A DNA stretch of 64,000 nt. Origin: CPC320 sp002684375 (GTDB lineage: Bacteria; Pseudomonadota; Alphaproteobacteria; Rhodobacterales; Rhodobacteraceae). A program made the translations under genes and the position numbers. The stretch lies in assembly GCA_965662545.1 (NCBI GenBank), contig CBFIHZ010000011.1, positions 1-64,000 on the forward strand, in the 5' to 3' direction. Position 1 is the first letter of the stretch, and each line of letters starts with the position of its first letter. The notes beneath the pieces are model-generated. The model worked only from the letters and a program-made list of their open reading frames with translations. It had not been told where the DNA came from and searched no databases. Below are positions 17,101 through 24,571 of the stretch, piece by piece.

Positions 17101-18051
17101 GTGCCTCAGGAAATTGATGTACTGGTGAGTGAGGTCGGCCCGCGGGACGGGCTACAAAGTATCAAACGCACGATGCCGACCAAGGCTAAACTTGATTGGA
17201 TCCAAGCGCTGGCTGCCGCCGGACTTCAAGAAATAGAAGTGGGATCTTTCGTATCTCCGCGCCTGTTACCACAAATGACTGATTGCGCCACACTGGTAAA
17301 AGAAGCGAATAAACTTGAGGGTCTCACGGTTCTGGCTTTGGTTCCCAACCTCAGGGGCGCGGAACGCGCGATTGCGGCGGGCGCCCGCAAGTTAACAATG
17401 CCACCTTCAGCCTCACGGGCGCACAGCCTCAATAATATTGGTAAGACACCTGAAGAGGCGATCGAAGAGGTCCGCCGAGTTTGCGCTTTGCGTGACTCTT
17501 TGCCCATCGAGCGGCGTCCGGATATCGAGGTTGGCATCTCGACAGCGTTTGGTTGCACACTCGAGGGCACGGTGTCGGAGGATTGGGTGATTGAGATGGC
17601 CGGCCTTCTGGCCAAGGCGGGCGCGGACAGCATCGGTCTTTCAGACACGACCGGCTATGCCAACCCAGCCCAGATCAAACGCATGTTCCGCCGCTTGCGC
17701 AGCGAGATTGGTGCGGAAAAAATGGCAGGTGCTCATCTGCACAACACGCGTGGACAAGGCCTGGCCAATGTCGTGGCTGCCCTTGAGGTTGATGTGACAA
17801 CTTTCGATTCCTCGCTTGGCGGACTAGGAGGCTGCCCGTATGCGCCGGGAGCAACCGGCAACATTGTGACTGAGGATCTTGTCTTTATGCTGGAAGCGAT
17901 GGGTCTGCATACAGGTGTCGATATAGAAGCGTTGATCGTCGCACGTGAGGTGTTGCTACGCGGACTGCCAGATGAGGCGATCTATGGCAACCTTCCCGAG
18001 GTTGGCCTGCCCAAAGGCTTTACCTATGCCAACGAAAAGGGCGCAAGGTGA
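17101..18051 (+). CDS. HMG-CoA-lyase-family enzyme
   Basis: This 316-residue TIM-barrel lyase belongs to the HMG-CoA lyase (MvaB) branch. EVGPRDGLQ near the N-terminus carries the metal and acid residues, AHLHNTRGQG carries the metal-binding His pair, and the active-site Cys is in GLGGCPYAPGATGN. It should cleave a 3-hydroxy-3-methylglutaryl-CoA-like thioester to acetyl-CoA or pyruvate-type products. The start is GTG with AGAAGGGA upstream, 87 bases after the previous CoA-transferase. Flanked by two CoA-transferase genes, it probably performs the final carbon-carbon cleavage of the pathway, on a substrate I cannot name with certainty. Confidence 0.87.
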   Translation: MPQEIDVLVSEVGPRDGLQSIKRTMPTKAKLDWIQALAAAGLQEIEVGSFVSPRLLPQMTDCATLVKEANKLEGLTVLALVPNLRGAERAIAAGARKLTMPPSASRAHSLNNIGKTPEEAIEEVRRVCALRDSLPIERRPDIEVGISTAFGCTLEGTVSEDWVIEMAGLLAKAGADSIGLSDTTGYANPAQIKRMFRRLRSEIGAEKMAGAHLHNTRGQGLANVVAALEVDVTTFDSSLGGLGGCPYAPGATGNIVTEDLVFMLEAMGLHTGVDIEALIVAREVLLRGLPDEAIYGNLPEVGLPKGFTYANEKGAR

Positions 18052-19259
18052 CAGCTGTGCCGCGCCCCCTCGCAGGCATCCGGGTTGTCGAATTCAGCCA
18101 TATGGTAATGGGCCCTACCTGCGGCTTAATCCTTGCCGACCTCGGTGCTGATGTTGTCAAAGTTGAACCCGCTCCAGGCGGCGACAAGACCCGTCACCTG
18201 CCCGGATCAGGCGCAGGCTATTTTGGAACCTACAACCGCAATAAGCGGAGTATCTCGGTGAATCTTAAATCCACTGAGGGGCGCGAATTTGCCACCCAAC
18301 TCATCCGCGCGTCCGATGTTCTTATTGAGAACTTTGGTGCAGGAGTGCTGGACCGCCTCGGCCTTGGCTATGATGCAATGCAAAAGATCAACCCCAGTTT
18401 GATTTACTGCGCGTTGAAGGGTTTTCTCAGCGGACCCTATGAGCAGCGCGCAGCGCTTGATGAAGTGGTGCAGATGATGGGCGGACTGGCTTATATGACG
18501 GGGCCCGAAGGGTGCCCTTTGCGCGCCGGAACTTCGGTGAATGACATGATGGGTGGGCTATTCGGGGTAATTGCCATTCAGGCCGCGCTGTGGGAACGCC
18601 AGCGCACCGGCAAAGGCACCTTTGTTCGTTCGGGCCTGTTTGAGACGAACATGTTTCTCGTCGCGCAACACATGGTACAGTACCGCCAAACCGGAGTTCC
18701 CGCAGTGCCGATGCCCGAGCGTGTATCTGCCTGGGCGGTCTACGACGTATTCGAGACGGCCGACGATGAGAAGATTTTTGTGGGTGTGGTCAGTGACAAA
18801 CAATGGGCTCAATTCTGCAACGCCTTTGGCTTGGACGATCTTCTTCAGGACGCAGAACTTCGGATCAACGCGCAGCGGGTGGCGCGCCGAGACGCGTTTA
18901 TGCCGCGGCTGCGCGAAATGTTTGGAAGGCGAGACCTGTCGCAAGCCGCCACGATCTGCGAACGCGTCGGCCTGCCCTTCGCGCCGATCCTGCGGCCTGA
19001 CCAGCTTTTCGACGACCCTCATTTAAATCACACTGGTGCGACGGTCGAAGTAACCCTTGGTAATGGCGTGCGGACACAGGTTCCGGCGCTCCCTTTTGAA
19101 TACGGCGGCACGAGGCCTAGCCTCTACCACGACTTGCCGCAGATCGGTGAGCACAACGATGCTGTCGCGCGCGAGTTGGGGTACTCGGATGAGGCGCTGG
19201 AGCGTCTGCGCCCGTCGCTCGGCAGCGCTGCGACGGCCAAAAGGGAGCAGGTGCGCTGA
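18048..19259 (+). CDS. CaiB/BaiF (class III) CoA-transferase, second copy
   Basis: This 403-residue family III CoA-transferase ends the operon. The start GTG overlaps the lyase stop (GTGA). Family features are GIRVVEFSHMVMGPTCGLIL, LKSTEGREFATQL, IENFGAGVLDRLGLGYDAM and the probable catalytic Asp in TSVNDMMGGLFG. It is clearly diverged from the first copy and not a recent duplicate. Together with the lyase it suggests activation of a dicarboxylic or hydroxy-acid intermediate followed by cleavage. The substrate is not determined. Confidence 0.88.
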   Translation: MTAVPRPLAGIRVVEFSHMVMGPTCGLILADLGADVVKVEPAPGGDKTRHLPGSGAGYFGTYNRNKRSISVNLKSTEGREFATQLIRASDVLIENFGAGVLDRLGLGYDAMQKINPSLIYCALKGFLSGPYEQRAALDEVVQMMGGLAYMTGPEGCPLRAGTSVNDMMGGLFGVIAIQAALWERQRTGKGTFVRSGLFETNMFLVAQHMVQYRQTGVPAVPMPERVSAWAVYDVFETADDEKIFVGVVSDKQWAQFCNAFGLDDLLQDAELRINAQRVARRDAFMPRLREMFGRRDLSQAATICERVGLPFAPILRPDQLFDDPHLNHTGATVEVTLGNGVRTQVPALPFEYGGTRPSLYHDLPQIGEHNDAVARELGYSDEALERLRPSLGSAATAKREQVR

Positions 19260-19262
19260 TTG

Positions 19263-19631
19263 CCAGTATGCGAGAGCCTTGGTCTCTCTACTCGACTGAA
19301 TGGCAGCGATCACTGGATCGCGCCGAATGCCTTGGTGATCAGAAAATTCATGCTTTGCCCAGAAGTTTGAGTGCGGCGCGCCGCGACCGGTCACGGTGAC
19401 AAAGGCGCGATCGAAATCGGCGCCCGTGATAGTATCCTGCGAGGGACCGTTCTGCATTGCGATCCCGGATCCCGGCGGCTTATCGGAGTCGTTGTCACAA
19501 TCGGACATGCGGCCGTCGTTCAGGCGTGTCAGGTAAGAGACCACTCTCTCATTGGTATCGCTACGATGGTGCTGAACAGTGTTCGCATTGGGCACAACCG
19601 CAGCGTTGGGGCGAACGCACTTGTCATGTGA
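19263..19631 (+). pseudogene. Gamma-carbonic-anhydrase-like pseudogene (truncated)
   Basis: One reading frame gives SLGLSTRLNGSDHWIAPNAL, VIRKFMLCPEV, then a stop (TGA 19368-19370), then GDKGAIEIGARDSILRGTVL, HCDP, TIGHAAVVQAC and LIGIATMVLNSVRIGHNRSV, GANALVM, stop. This is the left-handed beta-helix of gamma-class carbonic anhydrases (YrdA/CaiE group). The internal TGA lies where the family has Trp in a SVW segment, so TGG to TGA is likely. The second His of the IGHxAxVHxC zinc motif is Gln. The C-terminal helix region is missing, and the frame runs into the next remnant. The gene is dead or at best a fragment. Confidence 0.7.
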
Positions 19632-19706
19632 GGGTCAGATGCGATTGCTGGAAGCAGCTCTGACGGCAACCGTTGGCTATGGCTCGCAAGCATCATCTAC
19701 CGCGGC

Positions 19707-19922
19707 AGCCCGCAGTGCAGTGGTCTGTCTGCGACAGTCAAGATTGCGGCACCAACCAGCCCGAAAACACACTTTCATATCGCATTGGCTGGATATGAAA
19801 TCTGCGCGATTGCCCATCAGCGGCTTGATTGGAAGCCCGGTGACGCGCTTAAGTTAAGCCCGGTGATTGACCGTGTGCATCTGTTTGATGCCGAGACGAA
19901 GGTTGCACTCCCCGCGGGCTGA
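19707..19922 (+). pseudogene. Remnant of a UgpC/MalK-type ATPase C-terminus
   Basis: The frame ending in TGA at 19920-19922 encodes GLSATVKIAAPTSPKTHFHI, then ALAGYEICAIAHQRLDWKPG, DALKLSPVIDRVHLFDAETK and VALPAG. It is nearly identical to the last 65 residues of the ATPase at 3922-4998. Nothing of the nucleotide-binding domain is left. The start of the match is near 19707, directly after the carbonic-anhydrase remnant. This is a decayed duplicate, not a gene. Confidence 0.85.
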
Positions 19923-20130
19923 AAGCGCTTTGATTTTGGGCCGAGGTACAAATGCTGGTGGCATGGAAAGCCATCCGCTGTAATGCAAGGCATATAGCAT
20001 CGCTTTTGAGGCTCGACATGCCAGATGACATTGACGAACGTGCGCCGTTCTCAAAGGCTGATCTGCTTTTAGCTAGTGCGGGATGAAGGGGAAAAGGGCC
20101 TAAAGGAACCTTCTAACAAACTGCAGTGAC
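19716..20130 (+). repeat. Second copy of the duplicated ATPase 3' end plus flank
   Basis: This is the counterpart of 4792-5234. Coding-part identity is high, and the 3' flank shares shorter blocks such as GAAAGCCATC and CTGCAGTGAC against GCCGCAGTGAC. That the similarity crosses the stop codon shows that a DNA segment was copied, not only a coding sequence. The rest of the 284-base gap up to the hchA end at 20207 holds no gene. Confidence 0.7.
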
Positions 20131-20206
20131 CGACGAGTCTGAGCTCGCAGTGCCAAATGCTGCAAGGCGCATGAATACGTGCCATGCGCCTGCAAAATGT
20201 TTCGAT

Positions 20207-21067
20207 TCAGCGTACGGTCTTGAGTAATGTTTCCGCGGCTAACCTTCCAAAGTCATTTGCCGCCTTTGGGCTCGCGCCAGAAATGAGTCTGCGGTCGCTG
20301 TGGCAGGTGTTGTCTGCCTTGGTGTTGATGGTAGTCACACCCAAAGCCTCTAACTTTTCACCGAATTTCCAGGGCATGTGGCCGGGCATGTATCCGATGG
20401 TTGGGGTTTGTTTATCAACAGCGTCAGGGAAAGCCGCGATCTTGTAGCCCTTGTAAATAAAAGGGTTTTGATCATCAGCCGCAAGCAATGCCGCCGGACC
20501 ATGACAAAGTGCCAAAGTGAAGAGACCGCGCCGATGCGCCCATCGCAAGAGCGCGCCGAGGTCGTCGTTGTTTGGCAACCCGAGCATGGCCCCATGGCCT
20601 CCGGGCAGGAATATTGCGACATAGCTGGCATCATCGATCATTGAATTGGCGACAAAATTCTCAAGACTGCCGGGGTTTGCGAAGGCACCGGCATAGTCAC
20701 GGAAAAGCTTTATGACATTCGAGTCATCACGCGGCATCGCCCATTCTTCGATGACTGCGGGCGCTCCTGTAGGGGTGACGATATCAATCTTGAACCCTGC
20801 TGAAATCAAGTGCAACATCGGCAGCCCCATCTCAACTGGATGGTTGCCGGTTGAGAACTTTGTGCCGTTGGCCATGGTCATGTTGCGCTCTTCGGTGCAG
20901 ACCATCAACACGCGCTTGTTGCCGTGTGAATAGGGTTCGGCATAGGCGCCACCATCGTAGTCGGTTGTTGTAGATGTTGCCAGCTTCAGCGCCAGAGGCG
21001 AGGGTTTGAACGCGCCGTCATCGGTGGGTGTCGGGGCTGCACCCAGCAGCTTTTTTATGAATCGCAT
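20207..21067 (-). CDS. hchA: HchA/Hsp31 family protein deglycase / glyoxalase III
   Basis: This 286-residue DJ-1/PfpI superfamily protein closely follows E. coli HchA: FSTGNHPVEMGLPMLHL with the conserved Glu, FLPGGHGAMLGLP, the nucleophile Cys in LALCHGPAALLA, and AFPDAVDKQTPTIGYMPGHM with the third triad Asp. It detoxifies methylglyoxal and related electrophiles without glutathione. The frame opens at 21073, but the ATG at 21067 has GAGG at better spacing. It starts only a few bases after the nitroreductase gene, so both are probably one transcript. Confidence 0.92.
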   Translation of the reverse strand: MRFIKKLLGAAPTPTDDGAFKPSPLALKLATSTTTDYDGGAYAEPYSHGNKRVLMVCTEERNMTMANGTKFSTGNHPVEMGLPMLHLISAGFKIDIVTPTGAPAVIEEWAMPRDDSNVIKLFRDYAGAFANPGSLENFVANSMIDDASYVAIFLPGGHGAMLGLPNNDDLGALLRWAHRRGLFTLALCHGPAALLAADDQNPFIYKGYKIAAFPDAVDKQTPTIGYMPGHMPWKFGEKLEALGVTTINTKADNTCHSDRRLISGASPKAANDFGRLAAETLLKTVR

Positions 21068-21076
21068 GTCCATACC

Positions 21077-21718
21077 TCAGCTGATTTGGGTAACGATCGC
21101 ATCTCGCGACTTGCGAACCTTGCCCATTGGCAAAAGCCAGTCTCCGGCCGCGTCCCGATAGCCCAACGGCATCAGAATCACCGACCGCAGGCCGCTTTCC
21201 CGAAGACCAAGGATCTTGTCCACGGCGGCTGGATCAAAGCCTTCCATCGGCGTGCTGTCGACTTCCTGCTCGGCGGCCGCAACCAAGGCGATGCCCAGTG
21301 CAATATAGACCTGGCGCGCGGCATGGGCATAGTTCACCTCGGTATCGCGGGGCACATAGTTGGCTTTGAGTGTGTCGTAATAGCCGTGGATTAGGGGCAG
21401 ATCTCCCCGCGCCGCAACGTTCAGCTCGACAACCTCATCAATCCGTTCGGCCGTGTAATTGTCCCAAGCTGCAAAAATCAGGAGGTGTGAGCCATCGGTG
21501 ATCTGAGCTTGGCCATTTGCGGCCTTGGCAATCTGGCCGCGCAGGTCGGGGTTGGTCACAACGAGCAGTTCAAACGGCTGTGTACCACTAGATGTCGGGG
21601 CCATGCGCACGGCTTCAATGATGGCATCGACCTTGTCTTGCGGTACGAATTTGGCAGGGTCCATTTTCTTGGTCGCATAGCGCCAATTCAGATGGTCGTT
21701 CAGTGTCTTGCTGTTCAT
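21077..21718 (-). CDS. NAD(P)H-dependent nitroreductase-family oxidoreductase
   Basis: This 213-residue FMN flavoprotein is of the NfsB/YdgI type. It starts LNDHLNWRYATKKMDPAKFV, with the RYATKxxD phosphate-binding segment and VRMAPTSSGTQPFELLVV, and has an FMN/NADPH region near GLRESGLRSVILMPLGYRDA. It reduces quinones, nitro compounds or flavins. It is transcribed away from the HxlR regulator at 21844 and just upstream of hchA, fitting an electrophile or quinone stress operon. Confidence 0.9.
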   Translation of the reverse strand: MNSKTLNDHLNWRYATKKMDPAKFVPQDKVDAIIEAVRMAPTSSGTQPFELLVVTNPDLRGQIAKAANGQAQITDGSHLLIFAAWDNYTAERIDEVVELNVAARGDLPLIHGYYDTLKANYVPRDTEVNYAHAARQVYIALGIALVAAAEQEVDSTPMEGFDPAAVDKILGLRESGLRSVILMPLGYRDAAGDWLLPMGKVRKSRDAIVTQIS

Positions 21719-21750
21719 ATTGCGGTTTCCCTTGCTCGAATTCTGGCAGA

Positions 21751-21771
21751 TCGGTATTCATTTGATACCGA
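21751..21771. promoter_or_regulatory. HxlR-type operator in divergent promoter
   Basis: TCGGTAT (21751-21757) and ATACCGA (21765-21771) form a perfect inverted repeat with a 7-base spacer. It lies between the nitroreductase start at 21718 and the HxlR start at 21844, where a divergently transcribed HxlR regulator normally binds. The assignment to the adjacent regulator is inferred from position. Confidence 0.65.
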
Positions 21772-21843
21772 CGATCTAATCAAAACCTTGCTTTGCCTCA
21801 AGAAGGCACATTTCTGAGACCCAGTTACAAAAAGGGAACCACG

Positions 21844-22209
21844 ATGACGGACAACGACCAATGCCCAGATTGCAAACGTATCCATGAAGTCTTGTCCCGT
21901 GTCGGCGACAAGTGGAGTGTTCTTGTTGTCATCTCGTTGGCCCGATACGGGACGCTGCGCTTCAATAAACTCAAGCGCAACTTGGGCATTTCGCAACGCA
22001 TGCTGAGCCTAACTCTGAAAAAGTTAGAAAGGGATGGGTTGGTGAATCGGACCCACCATCCAACGATTCCACCGACGGTCGAATACAACCTGACCGAAAT
22101 GGGTCAGTCGTTTCGGGAGCCAGTGAGTGCTCTTGGTTATTGGGCGTTGAAAAACCTGCCCTGGATCGATGCCGCCCGCGATATTTATGACAAGTCCGAG
22201 GCGGGCTAA
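21844..22209 (+). CDS. HxlR-family transcriptional regulator
   Basis: This 121-residue winged-helix protein has the family core VLSRVGDKWSVLVVISLARY, LRFNKLKRNLGISQRMLSLT, LKKLERDGLVNRT and PPTVEYNLTEMG. The N-terminus MTDNDQCPDCKR carries a CxxC pair (Cys7, Cys10). Redox-sensing HxlR proteins such as YodB and HypR carry a sensing Cys at this end. The ATG at 21844 was chosen over the longer frame from 21793, which lies in promoter DNA. It is divergent from nitroreductase-hchA and presumably controls it and itself. Confidence 0.9.
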   Translation: MTDNDQCPDCKRIHEVLSRVGDKWSVLVVISLARYGTLRFNKLKRNLGISQRMLSLTLKKLERDGLVNRTHHPTIPPTVEYNLTEMGQSFREPVSALGYWALKNLPWIDAARDIYDKSEAG

Positions 22210-22333
22210 TTGGCTTCCTACCTCTCGCCCCCAAGTGAAGGGTTGCACTTTTCCATGCCTCTCACAGCCTGTATCGCTATCCCAACGCCTCAAACGCGCG
22301 CACGCATATTCTGGCGTCTATAATATCAGGCTT

Positions 22334-22370
22334 GCTAGACCACGACGCTCACGCCGTCTGGTCAGCTTTT
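22334..22370 (+). terminator. Probable terminator after the HxlR gene
   Basis: A GC-rich stem with GCT, GACCA and GACG on one side (22334-22347) and CGTC, TGGTC and AGC on the other (22355-22366), with two single-base bulges, is followed by TTTTATTATATTT. It works on the plus strand and overlaps the last bases of the convergent rpiB gene. Confidence 0.5.
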
Positions 22371-22817
22371 ATTATATTTGGTATCCACCCTGTCAATCGC
22401 CTCGACATTACCGGCGGATCGTCCCTTGGGGTCAAAGGTATTCGACAGAAAGGTATCGGCAATATCTTTGGCCAACTCAGGTCCAATCACCCGGGCGCCC
22501 ATGGTGATGATCTGTGCGTTGTTCGAGGTTGCAGCCTTACCGGCAGAATATGTGTCATGGCACTGTGCCGCGCGGATACCGGGGACTTTGTTGGCACAAA
22601 GGGCAACGCCAATCCCCGTGCCACAGACCAGAATGGCGCGATCAAACTGCCCTGCGATCACGGCTGACGCCACCCGGTCCGATAGATTGGCGTAAAACGC
22701 GTCCGGACCTGTGTCGGAGCGCGACATCTCCGTCACCTCGTGACTGCCTGTCAGATGGTCTGCCAGAACTTTTGCCAGACCCTCACCGGCGCTGTCTCCT
22801 GCCACTGCGATTTTCAT
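22362..22817 (-). CDS. eryI: RpiB-family isomerase, probable tetrose-phosphate isomerase EryI
   Basis: This 151-residue RpiB/LacAB-type isomerase shows the catalytic Cys in LVCGTGIGVALCANKVPGIR and the phosphate/base region CHDTYSAGKAATSNNAQI, then ITMGARVIG. In Brucella-type erythritol catabolism EryI belongs to this family and isomerises a tetrose phosphate to D-erythrose 4-phosphate. Here the gene overlaps the tpiA-like gene (start ATG over the upstream stop) and follows an EryC homolog, which supports the EryI role over ribose-5-phosphate isomerase. That choice rests on context. Confidence 0.82.
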   Translation of the reverse strand: MKIAVAGDSAGEGLAKVLADHLTGSHEVTEMSRSDTGPDAFYANLSDRVASAVIAGQFDRAILVCGTGIGVALCANKVPGIRAAQCHDTYSAGKAATSNNAQIITMGARVIGPELAKDIADTFLSNTFDPKGRSAGNVEAIDRVDTKYNKS

Positions 22818-23602
22818 GAATGTTCTCCCACTTTTCTAATATGTGCCGCGCATTTCGCCAGAATATCGAGATAGCCTTCGATCTTCCAAGCAGAACGCCC
22901 AATGAATAGCCCGTCAATATGTGGACAGCCAATCAGTTCTTCGCAATTTTCCGGATTGACCGACCCACCATATAGGCACGGCACCCGCTGTCCCAGAACG
23001 TCATGGGCCACTGCGCCAATTTCAGCCTGGCGGGCATTGGCATAATCGGCTGTTGCTGGAATGCCATGCTCTCCTATCGCCCAAACCGGTTCATAGGCTA
23101 GCAGGATTGGTGCGTTTTTTTGCGTTTCGGACAACAGGCCCAAGGCACCGCGAACCTGTTTGGTTAGTACGTCTTTTGCCCGGCCTGCCTCGCGTTCGTC
23201 CAGCGTCTCGCCAATGCAGACCAATGGGGTCATCCCGTGTCGCACTGCGGCCTCCACCTTTCGTCCCACGGTTTCGTCGGTCTCGCCGAAATGGGCGCGC
23301 CGCTCGGAATGGCCCAACTCTACCAGATCAATGCCACAATCCACCAGCATGGGGGCTGAAATTTCACCCGTCCAAGCACCTTCCTCCGCCCAATGCATGT
23401 TTTGAGCGCCAACCCTGACCGAACTGCCTGTCAATGCCGTGCTGACTTCCCGGACTGCGGTAAATGAGGGGATGACAAATCGCTGGATGCGCGGATCACG
23501 ATCTGTATCAGCAGCAGCGAGGGTGCGTGCAAAGACCAGCGCCTCGGCAAGGGTCTTGTGCATTTTCCAACTGGTGCCAATCCAAAAAGACGGGTGGGTC
23601 AT
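22814..23602 (-). CDS. eryH: Triosephosphate-isomerase-like enzyme, probable EryH
   Basis: This 262-residue TIM barrel keeps the key features: WKM lysine in GTSWKMHKT, catalytic His in ELGHSERR, catalytic Glu in AYEPVWAIGE and LYGGSVNPEN. The usual Asn before the Lys (NWKM) is replaced by the Ser of TSWKM, a change I associate with the tetrulose-phosphate-isomerising EryH group and not with glycolytic TpiA. The ATG at 23602 (MTHPSFWIG) has GAGG seven bases upstream and is preferred over 23626. It sits between eryC and eryI homologs. Confidence 0.82.
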   Translation of the reverse strand: MTHPSFWIGTSWKMHKTLAEALVFARTLAAADTDRDPRIQRFVIPSFTAVREVSTALTGSSVRVGAQNMHWAEEGAWTGEISAPMLVDCGIDLVELGHSERRAHFGETDETVGRKVEAAVRHGMTPLVCIGETLDEREAGRAKDVLTKQVRGALGLLSETQKNAPILLAYEPVWAIGEHGIPATADYANARQAEIGAVAHDVLGQRVPCLYGGSVNPENCEELIGCPHIDGLFIGRSAWKIEGYLDILAKCAAHIRKVGEHS

Positions 23603-23638
23603 GGGTCTACCTCGTTTATGCGTCATAGGCCGCGGTGT

Positions 23639-24571
23639 TTAGATGTTTAAATCCTCAGCGCCGCTGTTGATGTATGGTGCCCAAAAAGCCACGCTTTCGG
23701 CGATTTGAGGGATGACTTCACGGTCGTTCGGTTCCCGTTCCTTGAAAGAGAGTTCCAAACAAATCTCATTGTCCACAGCCCCCCCTTCGGCCAAAGCCGC
23801 CAATAAGGGTTCGGGCTGAATCCGCCCTTTGGCATTGAATGTGGCGGTAAAGGGTCTGTGCCCGCCCTTGTCCATCAAGCTTTGCTTTATGTGGATGATC
23901 GGGCTGATCTTTGGAACCGCGCGGGCCCAAGCATAGGGGTCATAATCCTGCGGATTTGGACTGGTGACATCGCCATGGTCAATATCTGCCATCATCCACA
24001 TCGGAACCGCCAGGCCTGCAGCGTTAATTCTGTGTTGAAGAGCAAGACTGCTCTCGATGGTCTCACCAAACTCGCGGCCGATGCTCATTGGCTCCCAAAA
24101 GACATAGCTTAGTCCTACTTTTTTGGCATGTTCTGCAACCTCGGCCCAGCAGTCAATGGCGATCTGTATTAGGTCCGTGCGCCGCTGCGCATCGTCAAAA
24201 TCTTGATAGGTGAAAATTGCAAATTGTGTGCCGATGGACGTGCCTCCAAGTTCGGCGGTTATCTGCGCAAATGTTTTGAACCATTCTACGTAATAGTGCC
24301 GGACATCTTGGTCCGGGTGGCCGAAATGGTTGAGCCGCCCATAGGGACCGGTCATCCCACTGGTGACACGCACACCTGTGCGCAGCATCGCGGCCCGCAT
24401 GGCCTTGGTCATACGCACAATGACTGGAGCAGGCCAACTGGGGTTAATAAATTCATGGGTGAGTTGCAGATCACGGATGCGAATGTCGCGCGCCACCGTG
24501 TCGATCAGATCGTCAGGTTCGGCGAAGCGGTTGACCAAAGGGTTGGTGTTAAGTGAGAGCGTCAGTGTCAT
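23639..24571 (-). CDS. eryC: EryC-type sugar-phosphate epimerase
   Basis: This 310-residue xylose-isomerase-like TIM-barrel protein starts TLSLNTNPLVNRFAEPDDLI, which I recognise from Brucella/Rhizobium EryC, the tetrulose-4-phosphate racemase of erythritol catabolism (older annotations call it a dehydrogenase). Metal-site candidates are in VFWEPMSIGREFGE, MMADIDHGD and IHIKQS. It is the first gene of a three-gene set with eryH and eryI. The kinase (EryA) and dehydrogenase (EryB) that would make its substrate are not in this window. Confidence 0.83.
   Translation of the reverse strand: MTLTLSLNTNPLVNRFAEPDDLIDTVARDIRIRDLQLTHEFINPSWPAPVIVRMTKAMRAAMLRTGVRVTSGMTGPYGRLNHFGHPDQDVRHYYVEWFKTFAQITAELGGTSIGTQFAIFTYQDFDDAQRRTDLIQIAIDCWAEVAEHAKKVGLSYVFWEPMSIGREFGETIESSLALQHRINAAGLAVPMWMMADIDHGDVTSPNPQDYDPYAWARAVPKISPIIHIKQSLMDKGGHRPFTATFNAKGRIQPEPLLAALAEGGAVDNEICLELSFKEREPNDREVIPQIAESVAFWAPYINSGAEDLNI

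Noticed and set aside
22814..23602. Glycolytic triosephosphate isomerase
   Set aside because: The gene has the TSWKM variant and sits between eryC and eryI homologs, so the tetrulose-phosphate isomerase EryH is the better call.
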